Shown here: positions 45,585 through 56,009 of the stretch, piece after piece
Layout: each line of letters opens with the position of its first letter
How positions within the stretch are numbered: the stretch's first letter is position 1
Assembly: GCF_963259705.1 (NCBI RefSeq)
Contig: NC_081844.1
Span: 44,447,930-44,511,929 of the forward strand
Length of the DNA: 64,000 nt
Reading direction: 5' to 3'
Origin: Myotis daubentonii
Lineage: Eukaryota > Chordata > Mammalia > Chiroptera > Vespertilionidae
Translations under genes and position numbers: made by a program
The notes under the pieces: generated by a model
Database searches by the model: none
What the model was told of the DNA's origin: nothing
What the model saw: the letters and a program-made list of their open reading frames with translations, nothing else

Positions 45585-46475
45585 TGTGCTGGGTCAGATG
45601 GTGGTCTTTAAAAAGGTATATCCATTTCAAATCCCTGGAAACTGGGAATGTTACTTTATTTTGGAGAAAGGGTCTTTGCAGATGCTGAGACAAGGATTTT
45701 GAGAAGAGGAGACTTTCATGGATTATCTGATTGTGCTAAAATCCAGTGGTGGGTGTACTTTTAAGGCACACAGAGGAGAGACACACAGGCAGAAAAGGAA
45801 GAAAAAGAGTGAAGATGAAAGCAGAGATTGAAGTGACCACAAGCCAAGAATGCCAAGGATTGCTGGCAGCTCCCTAAAGCTGGGAGAGCAGCATGGGGCA
45901 GGTTTGCCCCCAGAGTTAACGCTAACACCTTGATTTCTGAATGTCTGGTCTCCCGAACTGTGAAAAATTCTCCACCATTTCTGTAGTTTTAAGATACCAA
46001 CTTTGGCAATTTGTTACATGTTGGAAGAGGTCATTGAGAGGATGTGACTATTGATTGACCTACAAGCAGGACCAGGGCAATTGGACTTACCTTACCAGCA
46101 CCCTTATCCATGGAAGGTAAGTTCTGGCCGCTGTGAGTGTGCTAGTAGGCATTTCAGGGACACAACCTTAATGTGGTGCTGAGACCATCTGGACTGGGTA
46201 AGTGACTGAACCCAGTTAAGGCCTCTATATAAACTTTTAAGAATATGGTGGGTGTATATGGAGATCTACTCATCTGTGGTCAACCCAGACAAGCCTCGTA
46301 TATAAGTTTATTTGCTCATTAAGCCTGACACCTATTAATCTGAAGTGATATGCCTCTTTCTTTCGTCTTTCCCTGCCCTTCGTGTATGGGGGCCAGTTTC
46401 TAATTTAACCCAGGGAACTGCTTGTGGAAGCTGTGAACCAATGTTGATTTATAGTAGCCATAGGAAAGTAATATA
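45585..46475 (+). mobile_element. Old LTR-type repeat (family A), forward, split by a solo LTR
   Basis: The blocks 'cctggaaactgggaatgtta', 'gggtctttgcagatgctgag', 'ccacaagccaagaatgccaa', 'gttaacgctaacaccttgat' and 'aactttggcaatttgttac' are followed, after the inserted LTR, by 'tagtagccataggaaagtaa'. It is the same family as 8265 and 44590. Confidence 0.6.
46022..46440 (+). mobile_element. Solo LTR of an endogenous retrovirus, 419 bp
   Basis: It starts TGGAAGAGG and ends GTGAACCA (TG...CA). An exact 4-bp duplication ATGT flanks it at 46018-46021 and 46441-46444. Inside are a 'ctatataaac' TATA-like box (about 46226), a 'tcattaagcctgacacc' region near a possible polyadenylation point, and a 'tttcgtctttccctgccctt' pyrimidine tract. 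No internal retroviral coding is present, so the provirus was lost by recombination. A 4-bp duplication fits a class I (gamma-like) retrovirus; the family was not recognised. The orientation follows from the TATA-like box and 3' tract. Confidence 0.72.
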
Positions 46476-46592
46476 GTCTCTAAATGGAAACGTTGTTCAA
46501 AGACATACTTTGAATGTTAGGAGTTCTTCAAAAGAAGATTAAAAATAACTGTAATAGTGGTAAATTTCATAGACTTTAAATTTATTATCTCC

Positions 46593-46785
46593 CCCCTCAC
46601 CTAAGGATATTATTTCTATTGGATTTGGAGAGAGGAAGGGGGGAGAGAGAGAAACATTGTGAGAGAGAAACATCGATCTGTTTATACAAAAACCCTGGTA
46701 TGTGCCCTGAATGAAATAAAACCTACAATCTTTCAGTGTATGGGATGACATTTCAACCAACTGAGCCATACCAGCCAGGGCTAAA
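46593..46785 (-). mobile_element. Ves-like SINE, reverse, older copy
   Basis: It has 'ctcacctaaggatattattt', a GA-rich run, 'gtatgtgccctgaatgaaat', 'caaccaactgagccatacca' and 'gccagggct'. A near repeat aaatttatTatc/aaatttatAatc flanks it (about 46578 and 46785). Confidence 0.85.
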
Positions 46786-47289
46786 TTTATAATCTTAAAG
46801 AAATTCATTATTTAAGATGCATTTTTAAAAGACTGCATGGAAATATCATCTAGAGATACTGTATACACAAAGGGAATATTTGTGATAATTGAAAGACAAA
46901 TACTTGATCTCTGATATGTAATGTTTTAGCAGTTGAATAAAATGTTATAGCATCTTAAAAGGTTTACTGTAGTTATTTTGTTGATGTATTAAGCAAAGTA
47001 AACTTATAAATCCTATGCATTCATATTGGTTGAATAAAAATAATTTGTAAAGAAATAAATAGACTGAATATGACTATTACTCTGGGTAGAGTTTTTGAAA
47101 GGATTTTTGATAATAGAGTGTGAATTTTTTTATTGATGTCATTATTTATGTTTCTCATTTTTGACAAATTTTCCTGGAGAGATGCAAATATAAAATTAAA
47201 ATGTTAAGACACGAGTTCATTATAGTTTTCCAAGTAGATGAGATGCACTAAATATCATAGGAAGATTTGTCTTAGTTTCTGAGATTAAT
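46786..47289. other. AT-rich non-coding stretch
   Basis: Nothing recognised. Confidence 0.45.
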
Positions 47290-47317
47290 AGTACTTATAC
47301 TTTTTTTTTTCAAAGTC

Positions 47318-47537
47318 TTTTTTTTTAAAATATATTTTATTGATTTTTTACAGAGAGGAAGGTAGAGAGATAGAGAGTTAGAAACATCGATGAGAGAGAA
47401 CCATCGATCAGCTGCCTCCTGCACACCTCCCACAGGATGTGCCCGCAACCCAGGTACATGCCTTTGACCGGAATCGAACCTGGAATCCTTCAGTCCGCAG
47501 GCCGACGCTCTGTCCACTGAGCCAAACCGGTTTCAGC
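47318..47537 (-). mobile_element. Ves SINE, reverse
   Basis: The tail complement 'aaatatattttattgatttt', 'catcgatcagctgcctcctg', 'gaccggaatcgaacctggaa' and 'gagccaaaccggtttcagc' define it. An 8-bp repeat agtactta lies at 47290-47297 and 47538-47545, with a T-rich stretch next to the left copy. The box-B region is well preserved. Confidence 0.9.
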
Positions 47538-47545
47538 AGTACTTA

Positions 47546-49243
47546 ACTTTTGATTTTCCTTTTGTCCTGTTTCTTATCATTTCTCTTGAATATGTCTTTT
47601 ATTTTTGACCCAAGCTTAAATAAAGTCAAAATTGCTTTCCACTCAGAGTAGTCATATGGCATAAAGGCCTGTCAGAGCCATACACGAAGTATGTAAAGCA
47701 GAATGGTCCACTGTTATCAAGAGGGTGAATACCTTGGAACTGTTATCTGAAGCACTCCTGGTTTATATGCCACAGTTTAGCACATGCTTTTACCTTTGGT
47801 CTGGTTCATTTGTTTTTATTTACTTTTAATCATTTAACTTTTCGCTGTGCTGGGGGAAAACACAAAACTGTAGCCACAAACAATGAAGATAAATGGCTCG
47901 GTCACACGCCATGAGATCTTGTGCAAGTCACAGTGTGTGTGTATGTGCTGTAAGGGACTTCACAACATCTGCAAAATACTATGAGCTTTAGGATTACTCA
48001 CATAATATTAGTTTAGAATATATGCTCCATTTGGGGTTTGTTGAGATTTGTTCCCTATTAGTTCCAGAGCCTCACACTGTCTGTGACTTCAATATATTTG
48101 CTTAATGAACATAAATATGAATGACATCTGTAACCAGCTTTTTAGTAATATTTTCACATGGAGTTAAACAGCTTTTAAATAAAGATCAAATTTTATTATC
48201 TTAAAGCATATTGGAATCTAAACTTTTCTAATGATATGTTTATAATGCAGTATTCTATAATTCCATAATTTTATTTTAAATCTTCTATTTTTATTGACTG
48301 CAAGACAATACTGATTTCATGCAGCTTTTTTAGTAGGCGAATGATTTTCCTGGACAAATGTGCTTTTTCGAGCTGCTGACATTTTTTATATGATTACTGA
48401 TCTTACACAGTTTAATGTGATGTTTATTTGCAAATTTCTTGTGGAAAGATGTTTAGGTTAAATATGAAAACATCTAAATTAAACATACCTTTTAAATGAA
48501 GCTTCACACAAGTCATATTAGATTAAAATATTGAGAATGAGAATGAGCCATCAGATGGTTTATCATCTTTGTTTTCTCTATATTGACGTTGCCTTTTTCC
48601 CCTTAAATTGTGTATGTTGTTTAGTAGTTTTTATAGTAAAAAACAAGCCCCCGAATTTTTATGTATAATTTAAGTCAATTTAACTTCTATAGGTCTAGTA
48701 AAGTGGAAGTCTGAAGAAGCAGGAGGAAAAAGGGTAATTCATTGATTTTGAAAGTTCCTTTAGGATGTGGGGGGGCCCAGTGTTCAGAGCATTGGAGGAA
48801 GAATTAAATGTCAAATATTGTTTCAAAGGTGTTTCTTATTGTGACCGGTGTATGGTAATTTATTTCAATAATTTCATTTTATCTCAGCTATAGGAAGAGC
48901 TTGAAATTTGGAGCAGTGAGTCTAAAGTGAATATTTATTTTCTTAACATAATCAAGGTGTTGCTATTTATCTTCATTCTTTTTGTACACTTCAATTAAGT
49001 GAAGAATTGGTTACCAACTAAGAAATTCTCCAACACCATTTTCATGCCTTTTAGGTGGCTTACTTGATTTACTTTTTCTATTATATACAAAGTACAGAGC
49101 AGATCAGTTTCACTTCATTATGTATGATTTTTTTGTTGCTGTTGGTTTTGGTTTTAGTAATCTATATTTAAGCTAGGACACCAAACTTAAAAAAAAAAGT
49201 ATCTGCTAACATTTCACATGTAAAAGAATACTAATACTTGATT
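47546..49243. other. AT-rich unique-looking stretch
   Basis: No repeats, exons or RNA genes were recognised. The part at 48200-48560 is free of any recognised repeat and could be tested for conservation. Confidence 0.45.
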
Positions 49244-49255
49244 TTGGATTAATTC

Positions 49256-49471
49256 ATTTTAAAAATTTATTTTCATTGATTTCAGGGAGAAGAAGAGAGA
49301 GAAATATTAATGATGAGAGAGAATTATTGATTGGCTTCCTCCTGTATCTCCCCAAACCCCCCGCTTACTGAGGATCGAGCCTACAACCCATGCATGTGCC
49401 CTGACCAGGAATTGAACAATGACCTCCTGGTTCATAGTCAGTTGCTCAACCACTGAGCTGCACAGGCCGGG
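49256..49471 (-). mobile_element. Ves-like SINE, reverse, with exact 12-bp target duplication
   Basis: It has 'aaaatttattttcattgatt', a GA body, 'ttgattggcttcctcctgta', 'aggaattgaacaatgacctc' and 'aaccactgagctgcacaggc'. The duplication ttggattaattc lies at 49244-49255 and 49472-49483. Confidence 0.92.
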
Positions 49472-49483
49472 TTGGATTAATTC

Positions 49484-49645
49484 TTTTTTTTTAATTTATT
49501 GTCTAAAGTTTTACATATGTCTCCTTTTTACCCAATTGCCCCACCCCCACCCCCCAGCCATTCCCACCTTGGGCAAGCCCCCACTGCCCCAGTGTCTGTG
49601 TCCATTGGTTATGCTAATATACATGCATACAAGTCTTTAATTCTT
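49484..49645 (-). mobile_element. L1 3' end, reverse, starting directly after the SINE duplication
   Basis: A T-run, 'gtctaaagttttacatatgt', 'ccccacccccaccccccagc' and 'gtgtctgtgtccattggtta' follow the pattern of bat L1 3' ends. Its poly-T starts right after the SINE target duplication. Confidence 0.7.
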
Positions 49646-51655
49646 AATACCATCTTTCAGGAATATATTACCGGAAACCTTTATATCATATCTCTTTTTA
49701 AGCTATAATTTTTCCCCAGAACATAAATAATAAATAAATAAAAATTTCAACCACTTGACCCTTCCTTAGATGGTTCATAGGATCTGAATGAATGACATCT
49801 GTAACTTCCTTATTAGTAATATTTTTTTTTTACTAGGAAAAAACTACTAAACAACGTACACAATTTGAGAAAAAAAAGGCAAAGTCAATATAGAGAAAAC
49901 AAAGATGACAAGACATGTGATGGCTCATTCTCATTATCAGGGAGGCATGTCCTGGGTGTACTTTGCAGGACAAGAGTGGAGTTGTCAGAAAAAGATGGGG
50001 CAGATGTATATATATGGGCCCAGGTCCATGGCAAGGTGTGCTTTCCTCTCACTCAAAATAGTGTGAGCCCATGAAAAGGGATGAATCAGGAGTGGAAGAG
50101 GAACCAGAGGCAGAAACTGAAAGCTGGAGTAGGATTCAAAGCTTGGAATAAGAAAAGAAAACACTTTTGATTTTATTGTATACGTGTATATTGTTGATAT
50201 ATTGTATAACATGTTTTGTCATGTTATAAGGATGAGAGGCAGGCACACTGAGAATAGGCGAGGCATGAGGGGCTTAAAAAGGGGACAGTTGGCCATTGGA
50301 AGGATGTGTCTTTGAGAATTGCTGGAGTTGGAAACTCACAGAATGTCGAACTTGTGAGTGTGTCAGCATTACGTTTCTTTACAGGCCTCCAGTCAGACCA
50401 GATTGACTGACTATTTTAAGTGCCAATCATTGTGCTTAAAATATGGTTGGGAGATGGGAGTTTGGGCAAAAAGTGTTGTCTGTTGTTATCTATTATACAT
50501 TTTTATGTTTTTTTTTGTTTGTATCAATCAATCTAGGGATGAATCACGTACATAACTCTCTTCACTATATATATATTTCATCCTTCAAATACCAGCTCTA
50601 AATGAAGGAAGGATGATTGATATGTATGAATATGTGACAGTGATTTCACACTACAATGTAGTTTTATAGTGTTCACTGAAGTAGTCTATCCGTAAGGAAG
50701 CAATAGTGACTTTTCCCTTATCTACACAGATGAACAAATTCATAGGTGATCCCTTAAGTGTTTGTTAATAAGCAACTTATTAGCAAAATAAATATGCTTT
50801 TGAATAACAGTGTTCCATGGTTAAGTTCACAGGTATTATTTAGTAGTTATTTGTGTTTATATGAATGATTTTGTATTTTATTCATACTATTTATTATAGT
50901 AGTCATAATATTTGTAAGGATGTTATGAATTAATATAACAAAATTGACTATACTAATATTTCATGGAGCATGACTTATTTGGGACCTCAGTTTGTGAGAA
51001 ATTTTAAAGCTACCTGGTTGCCATTACATATCATTCTTATTGCTCTCCAAAGTCTAAATGAAATGGATTTGGAACAGCAGGCTATTCTTGCTATGTCTCT
51101 ATTCTCTATGGGAAAATGTGGAGTTAGTAGGTGAACATGAACCCCAGACAGTCACACAAGACTAGTAATAAATAGTATGAAATTTTGTTATGCAATCACC
51201 TAATACAAGGCATCCTCTCAGATAAAATATGGCCCTCCACTCTCTCTTTCAGTATTCTCTTATCTCTTACTATTGCTTATTTTCATTTTATTTAGCTTTG
51301 AGGTAGGAGAATTAATCTCATCCACATTCCCTTTAGTTGAAACCTGAGAAGAAATCTCTATGGGGCTCTGAGCGATTCTGGCCTCTTTTACTTAACACTA
51401 CAACACAAAACTCAGAGCAAAGTTCATTGGGGTTGTTGACAGGAAGAGGATGAGAAGTGGCTAAAAGAGAAAATTTTATGAGGAAGTAATTATTATTATC
51501 TACCCTGTGATATGATGAGAAAACTATAAGCTACTTATATTTTTTAAAATATGAGCTTCTTTGACCTGGAAAAGTTTCATGCGCGGAATGTCAATATTCC
51601 AAAATCCACTTTGGGTATTCACAAATTTATGTAAATTGTATATTACTTCAATATA
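49646..51655. other. AT-rich non-coding stretch
   Basis: Nothing recognised beyond short A/T runs. Confidence 0.45.
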
Positions 51656-51784
51656 GAAGGTATGCCCCCAAAATGTATATACACACTTTGAATAGTTATA
51701 AAGGCAGTATTTATTAAAATACATTTCATTTTCAAAATTGAGCTATCAGCTGATAAAGTGTGTATACATTTTTGGGGGACACCC
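51656..51784. mobile_element. Short TA-flanked mariner-type MITE, about 129 bp
   Basis: Left end 'ggtatgcccccaaaatgta' then 'tatacacacttt'. The right end read on the other strand is 'agggtgtcccccaaaaatgt' then 'atacacacttt'. The ends match over about 30 bp with small gaps, and TA-rich flanks are present. The interior is a short AT-rich spacer with no coding. Confidence 0.75.
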
Positions 51785-51789
51785 TATAT

Positions 51790-52020
51790 TCTTAGATTTA
51801 GATACTGTGCTGTGCCCTTTTATACATAATAGTTCATTTAATCCACACAACAACCCTCTGAGGTAGAATACTGTTATCACCATCGTTTTATACCTAAGAC
51901 AATTAAGCCACAGTGGTAACTTGTCCAAAGTCACTTGCAGCTAAAAAGTGATGGAGCAGGAATGTAAACTAAGGCAACCTGGCTCCGGACCCAGTTTCAT
52001 TAATCACAATACTTTTGTGC
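51790..52020 (-). mobile_element. MIR, reverse orientation
   Basis: Blocks 'aatagttcatttaatccaca', 'acaaccctctgaggtagaat', 'taacttgtccaaagtcactt' and 'gcaacctggctccggaccca' give an almost complete reverse MIR. Confidence 0.85.
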
Positions 52021-52219
52021 CTCTAGGTGTAGTTTTGAAACTTGCATTTTATATACAAAGCAATCTATGCACACATTTATGACCCTAATTTATAGAAACA
52101 CAAAATCTACAATGTACATAATTTGAGTGGCATGGCTTTTTAACGTAATAAGATATTTCAGTGGAAATCACTTAACTTTATTTTTATATAGGTGTTTTCA
52201 TTACCAAGGAACTTTGCCT

Positions 52220-52229
52220 TTTCGTGTGT

Positions 52230-52281
<52 letters not shown>
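52220..52281 (+). repeat. (TG)n microsatellite
   Basis: About 27 TG units with one TA interruption, followed by a short ATTT run. Confidence 0.96.
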
Positions 52282-52282
<1 letters not shown>

Positions 52283-54458
52283 TGATTTATTTATTTATTT
52301 ATTGTGTGTTTTTGTCTTTTCTTTTTGGTTTTTGTTGATATCTCTGGGCCATTGGTAAGAAGAAAAAAGAAACAGTGGTGGTGATTATATAGGATCACAG
52401 TCCACTTTCCTGCAGGTAATGAAAAATAGTTTTTAAATATGCAAGACAATAGGGAATGATGGGTAAATGCTAGTAAATTATAAACATAGCATTACCTATC
52501 TAAGTACTTCAAATGTATTGTTTATACGGTATACACTAAACAAACAAGTCTGTGACTTAGGTCAGACTCAAGCTTTGACTTTTTTTTTTTTTTCCTGCTA
52601 CATAGTTTTGTTAGTATTACTCAGGTTGCTTTAAAATACTTCAAAAGAAATTATTTTTAAGATGACTATTTAGTTAAATCCTAAGGTAGAATTTCAACAG
52701 GCTTTTCCTTTGTTATTCTTTTCAATAAACTTCAGTAACCTTCTATTTTCAGATGGTAAAAGTAACTTTTAAGATATATTAGAAAGAAAACCTGCCAAAA
52801 GACTGTTCTTTATAAAGCCCAGCAATGTTCCACCATAAACTTTTGCACTGACATGCATGTATTAGGAATTCTTTTATAGGCTCTGTCTCTTCCCTGAAGT
52901 CCTATCTCGTCATACATTATTCTTGGTTCTTGTCTTTCATGCATGAGATTTGGATGTGGCACTGTTCTCCACCACATCTTGGAGCCTACATTCTCACAAA
53001 GCCAATAGAAATTTTGCCTCTCTTTAACCCCAGGATTGCCATTATAAATCATTCTTTTTGCAGCTCTCCATTGTTGAAATGAAATAGTGTGGGTTTTTTT
53101 TTCCTCTTCTAGTTTAGAACATAAAATTGCAGTGAACTGGCTTTTGTATGTTATAGTTATTTGTGCACCTCTCATCTACTCTGGAGCCATGATGAGCTTC
53201 TCTTTTCAACCCTGACTGCAAGGCATGTGGACTAATAAAAAGGCCTGAGATTGATGGCAAAGAAATACCAGTTTGAGCCTGAAATAATCTCAGTAATGGT
53301 AAGAAGGGCTGGAACCAAAGGAGATAATAGCAAATTAGTGATAAAAAATGGAAGTTTGCTGTGGATTCTATTAAATCTCTCCTCCTAGAATTCCTATTGA
53401 CATCTGAGTATTTAGGAAGAAAGTAGCAGAACAGCCCAAAGAAACCAGCATTTCTGTTTTCTAAGCAATGAATACCAAGTTCTCCTCTTTCTCTCATGGG
53501 AAAAGCATTTAACATGCTTGTAAAACAGGGCATAATGCCATTTGGATGAAGCTTTTTCAAGAATAACTAGTACATGAAATATGAGCAATTTGTCATCTAA
53601 GACTTAACTAGGATGACAGCTGGTATTGCGGAGGATTCATTGACATGAATTTTAGAGTTGAAAACGCTACATAAGCAATCATGAACTATAGACACAGCCA
53701 AATGAGACAGTCTCTCAAGGTATAAACTGTTCACAGGAACATTTCAACTCTAAGACTACGCAGCCTTTTAAAGGGTATTTCTACCTATCATTAGAATTAA
53801 TTTATTTAATCAAGGCTGAACTTTAGAGATAGGCATTCTTTGAAATCTAATGGAGCAGTAACTGAAAGTAAAGAAAGGAAATAATTATGTTGGATTTGTA
53901 AGTGATTGTGGAGATCCTCTGATAAGAAAGCTTTTAAGCAGGATGTTTGATTCTCATTATGTTATCTAAGCTTTAAAATCCCTGGATCTAGCCAGTTTAT
54001 ATTTTGGATTAATGATAATCACACACACACGAAAAGAAACATCACATCTGAAACATCATTGCTCAGTGAAATTCAGATGCAGCAAATATGAAATGTTACT
54101 TTATGTTGAAATAACTTTTTGGTCCTGAGATCAGGGGTGAAATACAGGTCTGATCATGAGGGGTCTGTTACTTCTAATTATGGGTTATGTTATCCTGCAT
54201 GCCAAGCATTTTATGTAAAAGAATAGTAGAAACAAAGTGGGTCCTATTTCCTTCTACTTTTTTTCTGCGTCATGGCACAAATGTTCAGACTGAATCAATC
54301 TAATTTGTATTTGTGTTTGGTCTGCATTTTGTTGCATTTTAGTCTGACTTGGTTCTCCACTAGTTTCAAATGAGACTAGGAATTTCTCTGGAGTTTCTGC
54401 ACTGGCAGCTCCAGACATATCAAATCTCAGTTATGCTTTACATCCTACTTCCTTTATT
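52282..54458. other. Mostly unique DNA with two overlapping minus-strand ORFs
   Basis: Minus-strand ORFs of 121 aa (52810-53175) and 148 aa (53114-53560) overlap in different frames. They show no domain, repeat or splice boundary, and their composition is unremarkable. I cannot assign them; chance frames are likely. The rest is AT-rich with nothing recognised. Confidence 0.35.
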
Positions 54459-54459
54459 A

Positions 54460-54699
54460 AAATTTATTTTGAGCCTAACTGGTTTGGCTCAGTAGATAGA
54501 GCATCAGCCTGCAGACTGAAGTGTCCCAGCTTCGATTCCCGTCAAGGGCATGTTCCTTGGCTGTGGGCACATCCCCAGTTGCGGGTGGGGGGTATGCAGG
54601 AGGCAGCTGATTGATGCCTCTTTCTCATCGATGTTTCTAACTCTCTATCCTTCTCCCTTCTTCTCTGTAAACAATCAATAAAATATATTTAAAAATTAT

Positions 54700-54746
<47 letters not shown>

Positions 54747-54884
54747 TCAATTCCTTGTGCTACCCATTCACATATCCATTGGTTTTTTTCATGTACGGTA
54801 TTGTGTCCTGACCTGGGTTTGAGCTCTTAACCCTGAGGTACCAGAGTGATGTGCTAAACAACTGAGCTACTTGGCTAGGGCTAC
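54460..54884 (-). mobile_element. Old Ves-like SINE, reverse, host of a younger Ves
   Basis: The GA run (54705-54745), 'tgtgtcctgacctgggtttg', 'aacaactgagctacttggct' and 'agggct' form a degraded minus-strand copy. Flanking similarity between 'tacatcctacttccttt' and 'tacaacctactcctttg' looks like its old target duplication. A younger Ves sits in its A/T tail. Confidence 0.75.
54472..54690 (+). mobile_element. Ves SINE nested in an older SINE tail
   Basis: The head 'agcctaactggtttggctca', 'cttcgattcccgtcaagggc' box region, CT-rich body and 'aatcaataaaatatatttaa' tail are present. A duplicated A/T-rich target 'aaaatttattttga' and 'aaaattattttga' flanks it with one base difference. Confidence 0.93.
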
Positions 54885-54889
54885 AACCT

Positions 54890-55620
54890 ACTCCTTTGGA
54901 GGACTGAAGATTGCACTTTGTTCCTCAGGTCTCCCTGGGATTTCTGCCTTCTCAGCTAGCCTTTCCCAAGCTATTGCTCTGCCCCCAGACTTCCCTTGGT
55001 AGCTGCCTTGACATTGATGAAAGCTCTGGGCACCTCCAGTGGGTCTCAGTCCACTTTCTTGCCTTGACCTTAATTGTTGGCAGGCACCAGCCTTCTATCC
55101 CTCCCCTGTGAACCTCAGGTTGTTTCAGCTTGTTCATGTTGCTCTGTCTGATCCAGCCATTTGCTGCTTCTGCTCTGTGCTCTTCGGGGCAGATCCCCCA
55201 GCACTCCAGCCCAGCTCTCAGACTTCTTCTTGCTGCCTCTGTGCAATCAGTAAAGGGGCCTTGAAACATAATAGGAAGGCGGGTGCGGACGCACTTGGTG
55301 ACCAGGGCTCTTCAGAATTCTACTCCCTTATCCCAATCCGCAAGTGGCAGCTTAAGTTGTTACACATTCTGCTGTCCCTCTTTATTTTATGTCAGGTTTT
55401 GCTCTTACATTCACCATGGCCCCAGGGCTCAAGATATCCATGGATCAGTTCTGTCCTAGGCAGCATTTGTCCTGAGCTGGAATGCTGTACCTTGAGGTTT
55501 TCTTAAACACTTCACTCCATAATGGGCTAAGAAAATGTGTAGGCTTTTATAGTTTATCTGACTTCTTCCCATTTTTAAAGTGGGAGCAATGGTCTTTTCC
55601 TGGAATTGGAAGTAGTTCTG
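54890..55620. other. GC-richer unassigned block with a 155-aa ORF
   Basis: This block stands out from AT-rich neighbours. The plus-strand ORF at 55039-55506 has no ATG context, motif or splice support, and the DNA has the uneven look of an old LTR or L1 5' region. No termini were found. I leave it unassigned. Confidence 0.3.
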
Positions 55621-55639
55621 AGGTGGCACATTTACATTA

Positions 55640-55900
55640 TTTCCAGGTTTTAAAAATGAAAATTAGTATTGCAATGAATTTTCTTATTCACGTCTCATAT
55701 ATTTCAGTATATTTATGGGTGTGTATGTGTGTGTGTGTGTATGCATGTGTGTATGCATGTATGTATGTATTACCTCTTGGGTATATCTATAGGAGTGGAA
55801 TTTCTGGATCATAAACTATGAATAGTTCATAGATTTTCAATTTTACATATATTTTGTGCTCCATGAGATATTGTTATTGCTCATACAAATACAAATTATT
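55640..55900 (-). mobile_element. Possible old L1 fragment with a TG/ATGT simple repeat
   Basis: The words 'tattgcaatgaattttctta' and 'taggagtggaatttctggat' resemble reverse L1 text. A TG-rich simple repeat lies at 55718-55772. Support is weak. Confidence 0.4.
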
Positions 55901-56009
55901 AGATTTACCCACATATTTTCCATTACTCTGTTCCTTACTAAATTTTAGTGTGTTTATTTTGTTGTTGTTATTGTTTTCTGTTATGCCCTTGTACCTTATG
56001 CTTTTAGTA

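Noticed and set aside
53114..53560. 148-aa minus-strand ORF overlapping a 121-aa ORF
   Set aside because: The two overlap in different frames, lack motifs and splice support, and the length is within reach of chance.
55039..55506. 155-aa plus-strand ORF with a hydrophobic stretch
   Set aside because: No family, no exon boundaries, and no coding periodicity that I could see; it sits in a GC-richer block that is probably an old repeat.
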